DNA of 64,000 nucleotides from Chitinophaga rhizosphaerae. Its GTDB lineage: Bacteria > Bacteroidota > Bacteroidia > Chitinophagales > Chitinophagaceae. The DNA lies in assembly GCF_003958645.1 (NCBI RefSeq), contig NZ_RXLO01000002.1, positions 310,001 to 374,000 on the forward strand, read 5' to 3'. Of the stretch, positions 1 to 8,738 are shown piece after piece. Both the position numbers and the translations under genes were made by a program. The number at the start of each line of letters is the position of its first letter. Position 1 is the stretch's first letter. The notes beneath the pieces are model-generated. The model saw only the letters and a list, made by a program, of their open reading frames with translations, did not search any database and was not told the origin of the DNA.

Positions 1-132
1 TCCCCGGCGTACGATTATAAAAGTTCACTGAAAAGTCAGGCAATTTTTAGAAATTTGCCGGAATTGGAAAAGCGGGTCAAAGAGCTGGAAGAAATGGTGA
101 AGCAACTGCTGGCGGAAAAAGCCGGCGTGTAA
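1..132 (+). CDS. lpxD: UDP-3-O-acylglucosamine N-acyltransferase LpxD, C-terminal end (partial)
   Basis: The window opens inside an open frame that ends in TAA at 130-132. The 43 residues visible (start SPAYDYKSSLKSQ, then a charged heptad-like helix LPELEKRVKELEEMVKQLL) match the C-terminal tail of LpxD, which follows the hexapeptide beta-helix and forms a helical trimerisation extension. LpxD adds the second hydroxyacyl chain to UDP-GlcN in lipid A synthesis. The next genes on the same strand are lpxC-fabZ and lpxA, the usual Bacteroidota order, which supports the call. Only the tail is visible, so catalytic residues cannot be checked. Confidence 0.85.
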   Translation, partial: SPAYDYKSSLKSQAIFRNLPELEKRVKELEEMVKQLLAEKAGV

Positions 133-162
133 TTAAAAAAAGAAACTGAATACGTAGCTATA

Positions 163-1575
163 ATGATGGACACTCAGCAACAGAACCAGCAGACCCTGAA
201 AGGTCCCGTGACCATTTCTGGTGTTGGTTTGCATACAGGAGCGCATGTGAACATGACCCTCAAGCCGGCAATGCCCGGTTTCGGCATCAAATTCCAACGC
301 ATCGATCTGCCGGACCAGCCAATCGTTAAAGCGGATGTGGACTATGTAGTGGATACCGCCCGCGGCACCACGCTCGAGCATAACGGTGCCCGCGTAAGCA
401 CCGTGGAACACATCCTCGCCGCGCTCGTAGGCATGGGGGTAGACAACGTACTGATCGAGCTGAACGGACCGGAAATCCCCATCATGGACGGTTCTTCCAT
501 CCCTTTCATCGACCTTATCGAAGAAGTGGGCATCCAGGAACAGGAAGCCAAAAAGATCTGGTATTCCATCGACACCAATATCAACTATTACGATGAAGTG
601 AAGAAAGTGGAAATGTCTGCCCTTCCGGCGCCGGATTACCGCATCACTACGCTCATCGACTTCAATTCTCCCGTGCTCGGTACCCAGCACGCCAACCTGA
701 AAAGCCTGGCCGATTTCAAGAAAGACATCGCGCCGTGCCGTACTTTCGTGTTCCTGCACGAGCTGGAATACCTGCTGGCCAACAACCTCATCAAAGGGGG
801 AGACATCAATAACGCCATCGTGGTGGTAGACCGCGCCGTGAGCGAAGAAGAGCTGAACAGGCTCGCCAAGGCTTTCGACCGTGCGGAAATCTCCGTTCAC
901 CAGCGCGAAGGCATCCTCAATAACGCACAGCTTCACTTCCCCAACGAACCCGCGCGCCACAAGCTGCTCGATATCGTGGGAGACCTCGCCCTGATCGGCT
1001 ACCCCATCAAGGCGCATATCATCGCCAACCGTCCCGGGCACGCTTCCAATGTGGAGTTTGCCCGAAAGATCAAGGCGTATATCAAGAAGAACAAGCATAA
1101 CCGCGACGTTCCCATCTACGATCCCAACCAACCGGCGATCTACGACATCAACCGCATCGTGAAAACCATGCCGCACCGTTACCCGATGCTGCTGGTAGAC
1201 AAGATCATCGAACTGAGCGATACGCTGGTGGTGGGCATCAAGAACGTCACCTTCAACGAGCAGATCTTCCAGGGGCACTTCCCCAACAACCCGGTAATGC
1301 CCGGCGTACTGATCTGCGAAGCCCTGGCCCAGGTAGGCGGCATCCTCGCCCTCAACCCGAAACCGGACCCGGAAAATTACGATACCTATTTCCTCAAGAT
1401 CGATAATTGCAAATTCAAGCAAAAAGTGATGCCCGGAGATACCATGGTACTGAAAATGGAGCTGCTCAGCCCCATCCGCAGAGGCCTGGTGGAAATGCGC
1501 GGAACCGCCTTCGTCGGCAATAAAGTAGCGGCGGAAGCAGACATGGTTGCTCAAATTGTAAAACGCGAAGGATAA
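163..1575 (+). CDS. lpxC-fabZ: bifunctional UDP-3-O-acyl-GlcNAc deacetylase / 3-hydroxyacyl-ACP dehydratase (LpxC-FabZ fusion)
   Basis: A 470-aa fusion of two cytoplasmic enzymes. Residues 1 to about 310 are LpxC, the zinc deacetylase that commits UDP-acyl-GlcNAc to lipid A; zinc ligands are visible as H83 (VEHILAAL) and H266/D270 (HKLLDIVGD). Residues about 325-470 are FabZ, the hot-dog-fold dehydratase of fatty acid synthesis, with [10 protein letters not shown] and the catalytic pair H372 (QGHFP) and E386 (ICEALAQ), 14 residues apart as in E. coli FabZ. The fusion is common in Bacteroidota and places enzymes that compete for hydroxyacyl-ACP on one chain. It lies 30 nt after lpxD and 9 nt before lpxA, so a single operon is likely. 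A second in-frame ATG is the next codon, so the first Met is a formal choice. Confidence 0.97.
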   Translation: MMDTQQQNQQTLKGPVTISGVGLHTGAHVNMTLKPAMPGFGIKFQRIDLPDQPIVKADVDYVVDTARGTTLEHNGARVSTVEHILAALVGMGVDNVLIELNGPEIPIMDGSSIPFIDLIEEVGIQEQEAKKIWYSIDTNINYYDEVKKVEMSALPAPDYRITTLIDFNSPVLGTQHANLKSLADFKKDIAPCRTFVFLHELEYLLANNLIKGGDINNAIVVVDRAVSEEELNRLAKAFDRAEISVHQREGILNNAQLHFPNEPARHKLLDIVGDLALIGYPIKAHIIANRPGHASNVEFARKIKAYIKKNKHNRDVPIYDPNQPAIYDINRIVKTMPHRYPMLLVDKIIELSDTLVVGIKNVTFNEQIFQGHFPNNPVMPGVLICEALAQVGGILALNPKPDPENYDTYFLKIDNCKFKQKVMPGDTMVLKMELLSPIRRGLVEMRGTAFVGNKVAAEADMVAQIVKREG

Positions 1576-1584
1576 AATAACAGC

Positions 1585-2385
1585 ATGATTCACCCGCTCA
1601 CATACATCCACCCGGACGCCAAAGTTGCGCCCAATGTAAAAATCGATCCTTTTACCGTTATTCATAAAAATGTCGAGATCGGAGAAGGCACCTGGATCGG
1701 TTCCAATGTGACCGTCATGGAAGGTGCCCGCATCGGCAAAAACTGCCGCATCTTTCCCGGAGCGGTGATCGCCGGCATTCCGCAGGACCTCAAATTCGAA
1801 GGCGAGGACACCATCGTGGAAATCGGCAACAACACCACCATTCGCGAGTATGTGACCGTTAACAGGGGCACCAAAGACCGCTGGAAAACATCCATCGGCA
1901 ATAACTGCCTCATCATGGCCTATAGCCACATCGCGCACGATTGCATCATCGGCAACAACTGCGTGTTCTCCAACAACACCACCCTCGCCGGGCACATCAC
2001 CATCGGCGATCACGTGGTACTGGCGGGCATGGTAGCCGTTCAGCAGTTCTGCAAAGTGGGCAACCACGCCTTCGTGACCGGCGGCTCCCTCGTCCGTAAA
2101 GACGTGCCGCCCTACGTAAAAGCCGCCCGCGAACCGCTGTCGTACGTCGGCGTCAATTCCATCGGGCTCAAGCGCAGAGGATTCTCGCTGGACAAGATCA
2201 ACCACATCCTGGACATCTACCGCATCCTCTTCGTGAAAGGCAACAATATTTCCAAAGCCATCCGCATCATCGAAGCCGAATTCCCCGCCACGGACGAAAG
2301 GGACGAAATCCTTTCCTTCATCCGCGACTCCGGCCGCGGCATCATGAGAGGATACAGCACCCGGGCGAATGACGATCTCGCTTAA
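1585..2385 (+). CDS. lpxA: acyl-ACP--UDP-N-acetylglucosamine O-acyltransferase LpxA
   Basis: A 266-aa cytoplasmic trimeric acyltransferase that performs the first step of lipid A synthesis, moving a 3-hydroxyacyl chain from ACP to UDP-GlcNAc. Repeated hexapeptides of the left-handed beta-helix fill residues 5-185 (IGEGTWIG, IGNNTTI, IGDHVVLAG). The catalytic histidine is H118 in AYSHIAHDC, equivalent to E. coli H125, followed by the helical C-terminal domain (HILDIYRILF). Length is normal for the family. It follows lpxC-fabZ by 9 nt, and its last 17 nt overlap the next gene, an ABC ATPase, in another frame. Confidence 0.97.
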   Translation: MIHPLTYIHPDAKVAPNVKIDPFTVIHKNVEIGEGTWIGSNVTVMEGARIGKNCRIFPGAVIAGIPQDLKFEGEDTIVEIGNNTTIREYVTVNRGTKDRWKTSIGNNCLIMAYSHIAHDCIIGNNCVFSNNTTLAGHITIGDHVVLAGMVAVQQFCKVGNHAFVTGGSLVRKDVPPYVKAAREPLSYVGVNSIGLKRRGFSLDKINHILDIYRILFVKGNNISKAIRIIEAEFPATDERDEILSFIRDSGRGIMRGYSTRANDDLA

Positions 2386-2986
2386 CCAGGTCGGAAAACG
2401 GTATAACCACGACTGGATCTTCCGTCGTTGCACCCATACTTTCTCCGGCACGGGCGGCTCCGCCATCCTCGGGCCCAACGGCTCCGGCAAAAGTACCCTG
2501 CTGCAGATCATCAGCGGCCATCACCATCACAGTGAAGGCAAACTGGAATACTTCTTCAACGATCAACTGCTCCCGCAAGACCAGTTCTTCCGCCATTGCG
2601 CCATCGTAGCTCCCTACCTGGAAGTGGTGGAAGAACTGACCCTGCAGGAATGCTTCGAATTCCATCTTCAGTTCAAAACCTTCCTGCCCGGCTTCAAACC
2701 CCGGGAAATCGCCGGCATCGTGGGCCTCGACGCCGCCTGGCACAAACAGGTAAGACACTTCTCTTCCGGCATGAAACAGCGCGCCCGCCTCGCACTTGCC
2801 ATCTTCTCCGACGTCCGCGTTTTACTGCTCGACGAGCCCTGCACCAACCTCGACGCCGCCGGCATCAGCCTCTACCAGCAGCTGATCCGCGAATACGGCG
2901 GCAACCGACTTATCATCGTTTCCTCCAACGACCCCGCCGAATACAGCTTTTGCCAGGAACAAATCCGGATCAGCGACTACAAGTAA
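2369..2986 (+). CDS. ABC transporter ATP-binding protein, stand-alone ATPase in the lpx operon
   Basis: A 205-aa nucleotide-binding domain without a fused membrane part. Walker A is GPNGSGKST at residues 35-43, the signature motif is FSSGMKQR near 131-138, and Walker B is VLLLDEP with D155. The segment IVSSNDPAEYSFC takes the place of the usual His-switch region, and a clear switch histidine is not evident. The ATG lies inside lpxA, giving a 17-nt overlap and suggesting translational coupling. No permease gene is adjacent, so its membrane partner is elsewhere or it acts on another complex. Its place at the end of lpxD-lpxC/fabZ-lpxA hints at envelope lipid or lipoprotein work, but this is inference from position only. 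Confidence 0.88.
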   Translation: MTISLNQVGKRYNHDWIFRRCTHTFSGTGGSAILGPNGSGKSTLLQIISGHHHHSEGKLEYFFNDQLLPQDQFFRHCAIVAPYLEVVEELTLQECFEFHLQFKTFLPGFKPREIAGIVGLDAAWHKQVRHFSSGMKQRARLALAIFSDVRVLLLDEPCTNLDAAGISLYQQLIREYGGNRLIIVSSNDPAEYSFCQEQIRISDYK

Positions 2987-3032
2987 TAATTTGTACTTTC
3001 AGGGCGTCATTGTGAATGATTAAATTCTCCCT

Positions 3033-4364
3033 ATGAGCATTCCGAATAAAAAAGTCGTGAACGGATGGGCCATGTATGACTGGGCCAATTCCGTGTATAA
3101 TCTCGTGATCACGACCACTTTTTTCCCGCTTTACTTTATTTCCATCACCAACGCCGAATTCGGCGGCGACGTGGTCGATTTTTTCGGCTGGAAACTGAAG
3201 AACTCCGTGCTGTATGACTATGCACTCGCCTTCGCCTATCTCCTCATCGCGTTCGCCATGCCCATCCTCGGTTCCATCGCGGATACCCGTGGCAATAAAA
3301 AGAACTTCCTCCGTTTTTTCACGTATCTCGGCGGCCTTTCCTGCATGGCGTTTTTCACCTTTACCACGAATTCCTCGCTCGAGCTGGCGGTACTCTATTT
3401 CGTACTGGCCACGGTGGGGTATTGCGGCGGACTGGTGTTCTACAACTCGTACCTGCCCGAAATTGCGCCGGTTGAACTGCGCGACCGGGTTTCGGCGCGC
3501 GGATACTCGTTCGGGTACATCGGCAGCGTGCTCCTCCAGATCGTAGGATTTGCACTGGTATTGGGTTTCGATGCCATGAAGCTCTCCGGGGACCTCGCCC
3601 CCAGGATCACTTTCCTCCTCGTAGGCTGCTGGTGGATCGGGTTCGCGCAAATCCCGTTCGTCCGCCTCCCCAAATCACAACCTTCCATCGAAGCGCATAA
3701 AGGAAGCGTGTTATCCGACGGGTTTGCGGAATTGAAGAAAGTCTTCGCGCAGGTGCGCCGGATGCCGGTGCTGAAGCGCTTTCTCAGGGGGTTTTTCTTT
3801 TACTCCATGGGCGTGCAGACCGTCATGATGGTAGCCACGATCTTCGGACTGAAGGAACTCAAAATGCCGCAGACCAACCTCATCGGCTGCGTAGTGATCA
3901 TCCAGCTGGTGGCGGTGCTCGGCGCCTGGGGCATGGCAAGGCTGTCCGAGCGGTACGGCAACTTCCGCATCATCATGCTCACGGTATTGCTGTGGATCGG
4001 CATCTGCCTGGCCGCGTATTTCATGACTACGCAGTCCCAGTTCTATTTCCTCGCCGTAGGTGTGGGGCTCGTAATGGGCGGGATTCAATCGCTGAGCCGT
4101 TCAACGTATGCCAAACTGATCCCTGAAACGAGAGATACCGCGTCCTTCTTCAGCTATTACGACGTCACGGAAAAAATCTCCATCGTGATCGGCCTGTTCA
4201 GTTTCGGGTATATCGAGCACCTGACCGGCGATATGCGGACGTCCGTACTCGTTTTGACGGGCTTCTTCGTGATCGGGCTCCTTTGGGTTTTCTCCGCCTT
4301 GCAGAAACAACGTAGCTTAGCAGCAGCGGAAAAATCCGCGGCTTATGAAACCGAAACCATCTAA
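3033..4364 (+). CDS. MFS transporter, UMF1 / Atg22-like family
   Basis: A 443-aa polytopic inner-membrane protein with about 12 hydrophobic segments. The N-terminus (VNGWAMYDWANSVYNLVITTTFFPLYF) carries the YDWANSxY motif of the UMF1 branch of the major facilitator superfamily, related to yeast Atg22. The cytoplasmic segment SIADTRGNKKNFLRFF fits the MFS loop 2-3 region. Family substrates in bacteria are mostly unknown; small nutrients or drugs are possible. It starts 46 nt after the ABC ATPase and ends 3 nt before the next gene, so it probably shares a transcript with the hydrolase downstream. Confidence 0.9.
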   Translation: MSIPNKKVVNGWAMYDWANSVYNLVITTTFFPLYFISITNAEFGGDVVDFFGWKLKNSVLYDYALAFAYLLIAFAMPILGSIADTRGNKKNFLRFFTYLGGLSCMAFFTFTTNSSLELAVLYFVLATVGYCGGLVFYNSYLPEIAPVELRDRVSARGYSFGYIGSVLLQIVGFALVLGFDAMKLSGDLAPRITFLLVGCWWIGFAQIPFVRLPKSQPSIEAHKGSVLSDGFAELKKVFAQVRRMPVLKRFLRGFFFYSMGVQTVMMVATIFGLKELKMPQTNLIGCVVIIQLVAVLGAWGMARLSERYGNFRIIMLTVLLWIGICLAAYFMTTQSQFYFLAVGVGLVMGGIQSLSRSTYAKLIPETRDTASFFSYYDVTEKISIVIGLFSFGYIEHLTGDMRTSVLVLTGFFVIGLLWVFSALQKQRSLAAAEKSAAYETETI

Positions 4365-4367
4365 CAC

Positions 4368-5207
4368 ATGAAATTACACACGATCAATACCGGCCTTTTC
4401 AAACTCGACGGCGGCGCCATGTTCGGCGTCGTCCCCAAGAGCATCTGGAACAAACTCAACCCGGCAGACGATAACAATATGTGCTCCTGGGCCATGCGAT
4501 GCATGCTCGTGGAAGACGGCAACCGGCTCGTGCTCATCGATAACGGCATCGGCAACAAACAGGACGCCAAATTCTTCTCCCATTACTATCTGCATGGAGA
4601 CGATACGCTCGACAAATCGCTGGCCGCACTGGGCTTCCATCGCAACGATATCACCGACGTTTTCCTCACCCACCTGCACTTCGACCATTGCGGCGGCAGC
4701 ATCGAGCGCGAGGGCGACAAGCTCGTGCCCGCATTCAGGAACGCCACGTACTGGAGCAACGAAGCCCACTGGAAATGGGCGACGGAACCGAACGACCGCG
4801 AAAAAGCCTCGTTCCTCCGAGACAACATCCTCCCCATTCAGCAAAGCGGCCAGCTCAAATTCATCGACCAGCAGGACGGGATCGCATTCACCGACCACAT
4901 CCGGGTGCGTTTCGCCTACGGCCACACCGATGCCATGATGCTCCCCGAAATCCGGTACAACGGGCATACGATCGTTTACATGGCCGACCTGCTGCCTTCC
5001 ACCGCCCATATTCCCCTCCCCTACGTGATGGCGTACGACATGTTCCCGCTTACCACGCTGGAGGAGAAAAAACGCTTCCTCATGGAAGCCAACGAGCGCA
5101 ATTACGTGCTCTATTTCGAGCACGACCCCGTGGTCGAATGCTGCACGCTCCAAAGCACCGAAAAAGGGATCCGCGCGCAGGAAACCTTCCCGCTCAGCAA
5201 CCTTTAA
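4368..5207 (+). CDS. MBL-fold metallo-hydrolase
   Basis: A 279-aa cytoplasmic hydrolase of the metallo-beta-lactamase superfamily. The metal site is visible as THLHFDHCGG with H102, H104, D106 and H107, then H186 in YGHTDAM, and a late EHDP histidine near residue 252. The sequence resembles the lactonase/AttM-like branch of the superfamily, in which members open acyl-homoserine lactones or other esters; the natural substrate cannot be read from sequence. It starts 3 nt after the MFS gene and 17 nt before a lipoprotein gene, so it is part of the same plus-strand run. Confidence 0.9.
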   Translation: MKLHTINTGLFKLDGGAMFGVVPKSIWNKLNPADDNNMCSWAMRCMLVEDGNRLVLIDNGIGNKQDAKFFSHYYLHGDDTLDKSLAALGFHRNDITDVFLTHLHFDHCGGSIEREGDKLVPAFRNATYWSNEAHWKWATEPNDREKASFLRDNILPIQQSGQLKFIDQQDGIAFTDHIRVRFAYGHTDAMMLPEIRYNGHTIVYMADLLPSTAHIPLPYVMAYDMFPLTTLEEKKRFLMEANERNYVLYFEHDPVVECCTLQSTEKGIRAQETFPLSNL

Positions 5208-5224
5208 CCGTTAAACCGAAACAT

Positions 5225-5674
5225 ATGCATAAGAACATCTTACGTACGCTGCCCGTTGCCGCAGCCCTTTTCCTCACCGCATGCCAGGGCGGGAACACGA
5301 ATTCGCAAGACGCTACCGCGGTGCAGGACTCCCTCGCCATCGATTCCCTCAGCACCGAAGTGATGGCCATTCACGACGAAGGCATGGCCAAGATGATGGT
5401 CATCCGCCGCCTGCGCACCCGCGTCGCCGAAGTCACCGACTCCCTCGGCAAAGCCAAGGCAGACACCGCAGTTTACCACTCCGCCGGGGCCCTGCTCGAC
5501 AGTGCCAACAGCGCCATGAACGCCTGGATGCACGGGTACGATATGGAACTGGCCGACAAAGACAACGCACAGAAAAAGGCCTACCTCGAATCCGAGAAAA
5601 AGAAAATCAGCGAAGTGAAAGACCTCATGCTCAAAAGCATCGACGGCGCCAAAGCTTTGCTGAACGAACAATAA
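5225..5674 (+). CDS. small outer-membrane or periplasmic lipoprotein, helical
   Basis: A 149-aa predicted lipoprotein. The ATG at 5225 gives a textbook signal peptide, MHKNILRTLPVAAALFLTAC, with lipobox LTAC. An upstream extension of the same frame runs through the preceding gene and was rejected. After the lipobox there is a short Ser/Asp/Thr-rich linker and then an alpha-helical body (MAIHDEGMAKMMVIRRLRTRVAEV and the C-terminal ESEKKKISEVKDLMLKSIDGAKALL). No enzyme motif is seen. Similar short helical lipoproteins are found in Chitinophagaceae, but I do not know a function. It lies between the MBL hydrolase and the HerA-like ATPase in an apparent operon. Confidence 0.85.
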   Translation: MHKNILRTLPVAAALFLTACQGGNTNSQDATAVQDSLAIDSLSTEVMAIHDEGMAKMMVIRRLRTRVAEVTDSLGKAKADTAVYHSAGALLDSANSAMNAWMHGYDMELADKDNAQKKAYLESEKKKISEVKDLMLKSIDGAKALLNEQ

Positions 5675-5716
5675 AAACGATCCATCAAACCGCTATCTTC
5701 ACGAAAACCGATCGCT

Positions 5717-7291
5717 ATGTCCAAGCAGGAAGATTTCTTACAATACATCAACAACGGATACACGTTCAAGGGAGAACATTTCAAACTGGGCTGCGCCATG
5801 CTCGACGGTGAGGTGATCGCCGGGGCAGACGTGTACCTTCCCCTCAAAACCCTCAACCGGCACGGCCTCATCGCCGGCGCCACCGGTACCGGTAAAACCA
5901 AGACCCTCCAGGTGATCGCCGAAGGCCTCAGCGACGCCAGCGTGCCTGTGCTGATGATGGACATCAAGGGTGACCTCAGCGGCATCGCCGCCCCTGGCAC
6001 CTCCAACGCAAAGATAGCGGAGCGGTATGCCAAGATCGGCGGAACATGGACACCGTCTGGCTACCCCGTGGAACTCCTCACCCTCAGCCACGAAAAAGGC
6101 GCGCGCCTCCGGGCCACCGTCAGCGAATTCGGGCCCGTGCTCCTGTCCAAAATACTGGAGCTGAACGATACGCAAGCGGGGCTCGTGGCCATGATCTTCA
6201 AGTATTGCGACGATAATAAACTGCCGCTGCTCGACCTCAAAGACTTCAAGAAAGTGCTGCAGTTCGTGAGCGACGAAGGCAAGAAGGAACTGGAAAAAGA
6301 CTATGGCAAGATTTCCACCACTTCCACCGGCACCATCCTCCGGAAAGTCATCGAACTGGAGCAGCAGGGCGCTACGGTGTTCTTCGGCGAAAAATCGTTC
6401 GAGGTAGACGATCTCATGCACATCGGGGACGACGGGCGGGGAATGATCTCCATCGTTCGCGTGGCCGACATCCAGGACCGCCCGAAACTCTTTTCCACCT
6501 TCATGCTCAGCCTGCTGGCCGAACTGTACGCCACGCTCCCGGAAGAAGGCGATATGGAAAAGCCGAAGCTCGTCATGTTCATCGACGAGGCGCACCTGAT
6601 TTTCCAGGAAGCCAGCGATGCGCTGCTGCAACAGATCGAAACGATCGTGAAGCTCATCCGCTCCAAAGGCGTCGGTATTTTCTTCTGCACCCAAAACCCC
6701 ATGGACGTTCCGGCTTCCGTATTGGGACAATTGGGCCTGAAGGTACAGCACGCCCTGCGCGCGTTCACCGCCAACGACCGTAAAACGATCAAGCAGACGG
6801 CGGAAAACTACCCGTTGTCGGATTTCTATAAAACCGATGAACTGCTCACGCAGATCGGGATCGGCGAAGCACTGGTGACCTGCCTCAGCGAAAAAGGCAC
6901 GCCTACACCGCTGGCCGCCACCATGCTCACTTCCCCCCGTTCCAGGATGGATATACTGAGCGATGGGGAGATAGACGACCTGGTGGCCAAATCCAAACTG
7001 GTACGGAAATATAACCAGGAGATCGACAGCCAAAGCGCTTACGAAATCCTCACCGCCAAGTTGGAAGAAGCCGCCGAAAAAGCGGCTGAACAGGCGAAGG
7101 AGGAAGCGGAATCCAAACCCGCTGCAAGAGGCCGCCAGAAAGAAGAAAAAGGCCTGCTGGAATCGGTGCTGACCAGCTCCGCCGCGAAACAGGCCGGCCG
7201 CACTGCCGCCAATATCATCACGAGAAGCTTGCTGGGCGCGTTGGGACTGGGCGGTAGAAGCAGCAAGAAGAAAGGGACCAGCTGGTTTTAA
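5717..7291 (+). CDS. HerA-like P-loop ATPase (DUF853 / YjgR family)
   Basis: A 524-aa FtsK/HerA-superfamily ATPase. Walker A is GATGTGKT at residues 54-61, Walker B is LVMFIDEAH with D290, and a sensor-type segment FFCTQNPMDVP follows. The C-terminal 80 residues form a charged Ala/Glu/Lys coiled stretch ending in a basic GRSSKKKG tail. The DUF853 (YjgR) family is conserved in many bacteria. HerA relatives pump DNA in end resection, but the role of this branch is not established. It lies 42 nt after the lipoprotein gene and 18 nt before the SdpI-like gene. No NurA-type nuclease is adjacent. Confidence 0.92.
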   Translation: MSKQEDFLQYINNGYTFKGEHFKLGCAMLDGEVIAGADVYLPLKTLNRHGLIAGATGTGKTKTLQVIAEGLSDASVPVLMMDIKGDLSGIAAPGTSNAKIAERYAKIGGTWTPSGYPVELLTLSHEKGARLRATVSEFGPVLLSKILELNDTQAGLVAMIFKYCDDNKLPLLDLKDFKKVLQFVSDEGKKELEKDYGKISTTSTGTILRKVIELEQQGATVFFGEKSFEVDDLMHIGDDGRGMISIVRVADIQDRPKLFSTFMLSLLAELYATLPEEGDMEKPKLVMFIDEAHLIFQEASDALLQQIETIVKLIRSKGVGIFFCTQNPMDVPASVLGQLGLKVQHALRAFTANDRKTIKQTAENYPLSDFYKTDELLTQIGIGEALVTCLSEKGTPTPLAATMLTSPRSRMDILSDGEIDDLVAKSKLVRKYNQEIDSQSAYEILTAKLEEAAEKAAEQAKEEAESKPAARGRQKEEKGLLESVLTSSAAKQAGRTAANIITRSLLGALGLGGRSSKKKGTSWF

Positions 7292-7309
7292 GTTCAACAA
7301 TATTGCGCC

Positions 7310-7681
7310 ATGGTACTGATTATCTTGCTGATCGGAACGATTTTTACGATGATGGGATGGATTTTCGGAAAGTTCCCTCCGAAAAACATCAATCCCATCT
7401 ACGGCTACCGCTCGCCTCGCTCGAAAAAATCACAGGCGGCGTGGGATGCGTCGCAAATTTACTCCGCCCGGATCATGCGCAACACCGGCATCGGCATCCT
7501 TGCCCTCAGCATCCCCGTGTGGCTCACCAGCGGCATGGAACTGCGATACGTCCCCGAAGTCTGGATCATCGTGTTGCCGTTGCTTTTCAGCGTGGTGCCG
7601 GCGGTGATCATTATCCTGCAGACGGAAAATTTTCTGAAGAAAAATTTCGATAACAGCGGCAATCCAATAAAAAACAATTAA
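7310..7681 (+). CDS. SdpI-family integral membrane protein
   Basis: A 123-aa membrane protein with three hydrophobic segments (residues about 2-20, 60-77 and 84-103). Between the first two lies GYRSPRSKKSQAAWDASQIYSAR, the conserved SdpI-family motif (YGYRTPxSxKSxExW). In Bacillus, SdpI gives immunity to the SdpC killing factor and senses it. In Bacteroidota the short SdpI-like proteins have no known role, and no SdpC-like toxin gene is visible nearby. It is probably cotranscribed with the oxidoreductase that starts 5 nt downstream. Confidence 0.85.
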   Translation: MVLIILLIGTIFTMMGWIFGKFPPKNINPIYGYRSPRSKKSQAAWDASQIYSARIMRNTGIGILALSIPVWLTSGMELRYVPEVWIIVLPLLFSVVPAVIIILQTENFLKKNFDNSGNPIKNN

Positions 7682-7686
7682 AAGAT

Positions 7687-8733
7687 ATGTCAACACCCAT
7701 CAAAACCGGTCTTTGCTCCTACGGCCACAGCGGATACGCATTCCATGCGCCGTTCCTCCACGTGCATCCCGGCTTCGAGCTGACGGCGGTGACCGAACGC
7801 TCCAAACACCTCGCGCAGCAACGATATCCTTCCGTAAAAATCTACCCGGACGTGATGAGCATGATCGGCGACCCCTCACTGGAACTCATCATCGTCAACA
7901 CACCCAACTATTCCCACTACGAATACACCAAAGCCGCGCTCCTCGCGGGCAAGCACGTGGTAGTGGAGAAGCCGTTCACCGTTACTTCCGCCGAAGGCGA
8001 AGAACTGATCGAACTGGCCAAAAAACAACAGAAACTCATCATCGTATATCAAAACCGCCGCTACGACAGCGATTACAAAATCGTTCGCCGGGTGGTGGAA
8101 GAAGGGCTCATCGGCGATGTACTGGAAGTGGAATTCCACTACGACCGGTTCAAGGAAGAACTGAGCTATAAAAAACACAAGGAAGCCGCTTCGCCCGGTA
8201 CCGGCGTATTGTACGATCTCGGGTCGCACCTGATCGACCAGGCGCTGACCATTTTCGGCATGCCCGAAGCCGTGTTCGGCGACGTGCGCATCATCCGCCG
8301 GGAATCCGTGGTAGACGATTATTTCGAATTGCTGTTGTACTATCCTTCGCTGCGGGTGCGCCTCAAATCGAGCTACCTCGTGAAAGAAGCCCTCCCCGCC
8401 TACATCCTGCACGGCCGCAAAGGCTCTTTCATCAAAAGCAAGTCAGACATCCAGGAAGCGCTGCTCATGAAAGGCGTGCTGCCCGATACGCCCGACTGGG
8501 GCGCGGAAGCACCGGCAGAATGGGGCCTGCTCCACACCGAGAAAGACGGTAAAACGGTGAAGGAATTCCTGCCCGGCGGCAACGGCAACTATCTTGATTT
8601 CTATAAAGGCGTGTACGGCGCCATCCGCGAAGGCAAACCCAATCCCGTTACGCCCGAAGAAGGCCTGAACGTGGTGAAGGTGATCGAAGCGGGTTTCCGC
8701 AGCAGTGCAGAACGCCGTGTTGTGACGTTATAA
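7687..8733 (+). CDS. Gfo/Idh/MocA family NAD(P)-dependent oxidoreductase
   Basis: A 348-aa cytosolic oxidoreductase. The N-terminal Rossmann fold begins GLCSYGHSGYAFHAPFL, and the family motif EKPF is at residues 94-97 (E94, K95, P96). The C-terminal half has the alpha/beta substrate domain including GVLYDLGSHLIDQAL, whose histidine is typically catalytic. Members oxidise or reduce sugars, inositols or related polyols; the substrate cannot be fixed here. It is the last gene of the plus-strand run from lpxD and ends 5 nt before the convergent recQ stop. No obvious terminator separates the two. Confidence 0.93.
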   Translation: MSTPIKTGLCSYGHSGYAFHAPFLHVHPGFELTAVTERSKHLAQQRYPSVKIYPDVMSMIGDPSLELIIVNTPNYSHYEYTKAALLAGKHVVVEKPFTVTSAEGEELIELAKKQQKLIIVYQNRRYDSDYKIVRRVVEEGLIGDVLEVEFHYDRFKEELSYKKHKEAASPGTGVLYDLGSHLIDQALTIFGMPEAVFGDVRIIRRESVVDDYFELLLYYPSLRVRLKSSYLVKEALPAYILHGRKGSFIKSKSDIQEALLMKGVLPDTPDWGAEAPAEWGLLHTEKDGKTVKEFLPGGNGNYLDFYKGVYGAIREGKPNPVTPEEGLNVVKVIEAGFRSSAERRVVTL

Positions 8734-8738
8734 TTTTT

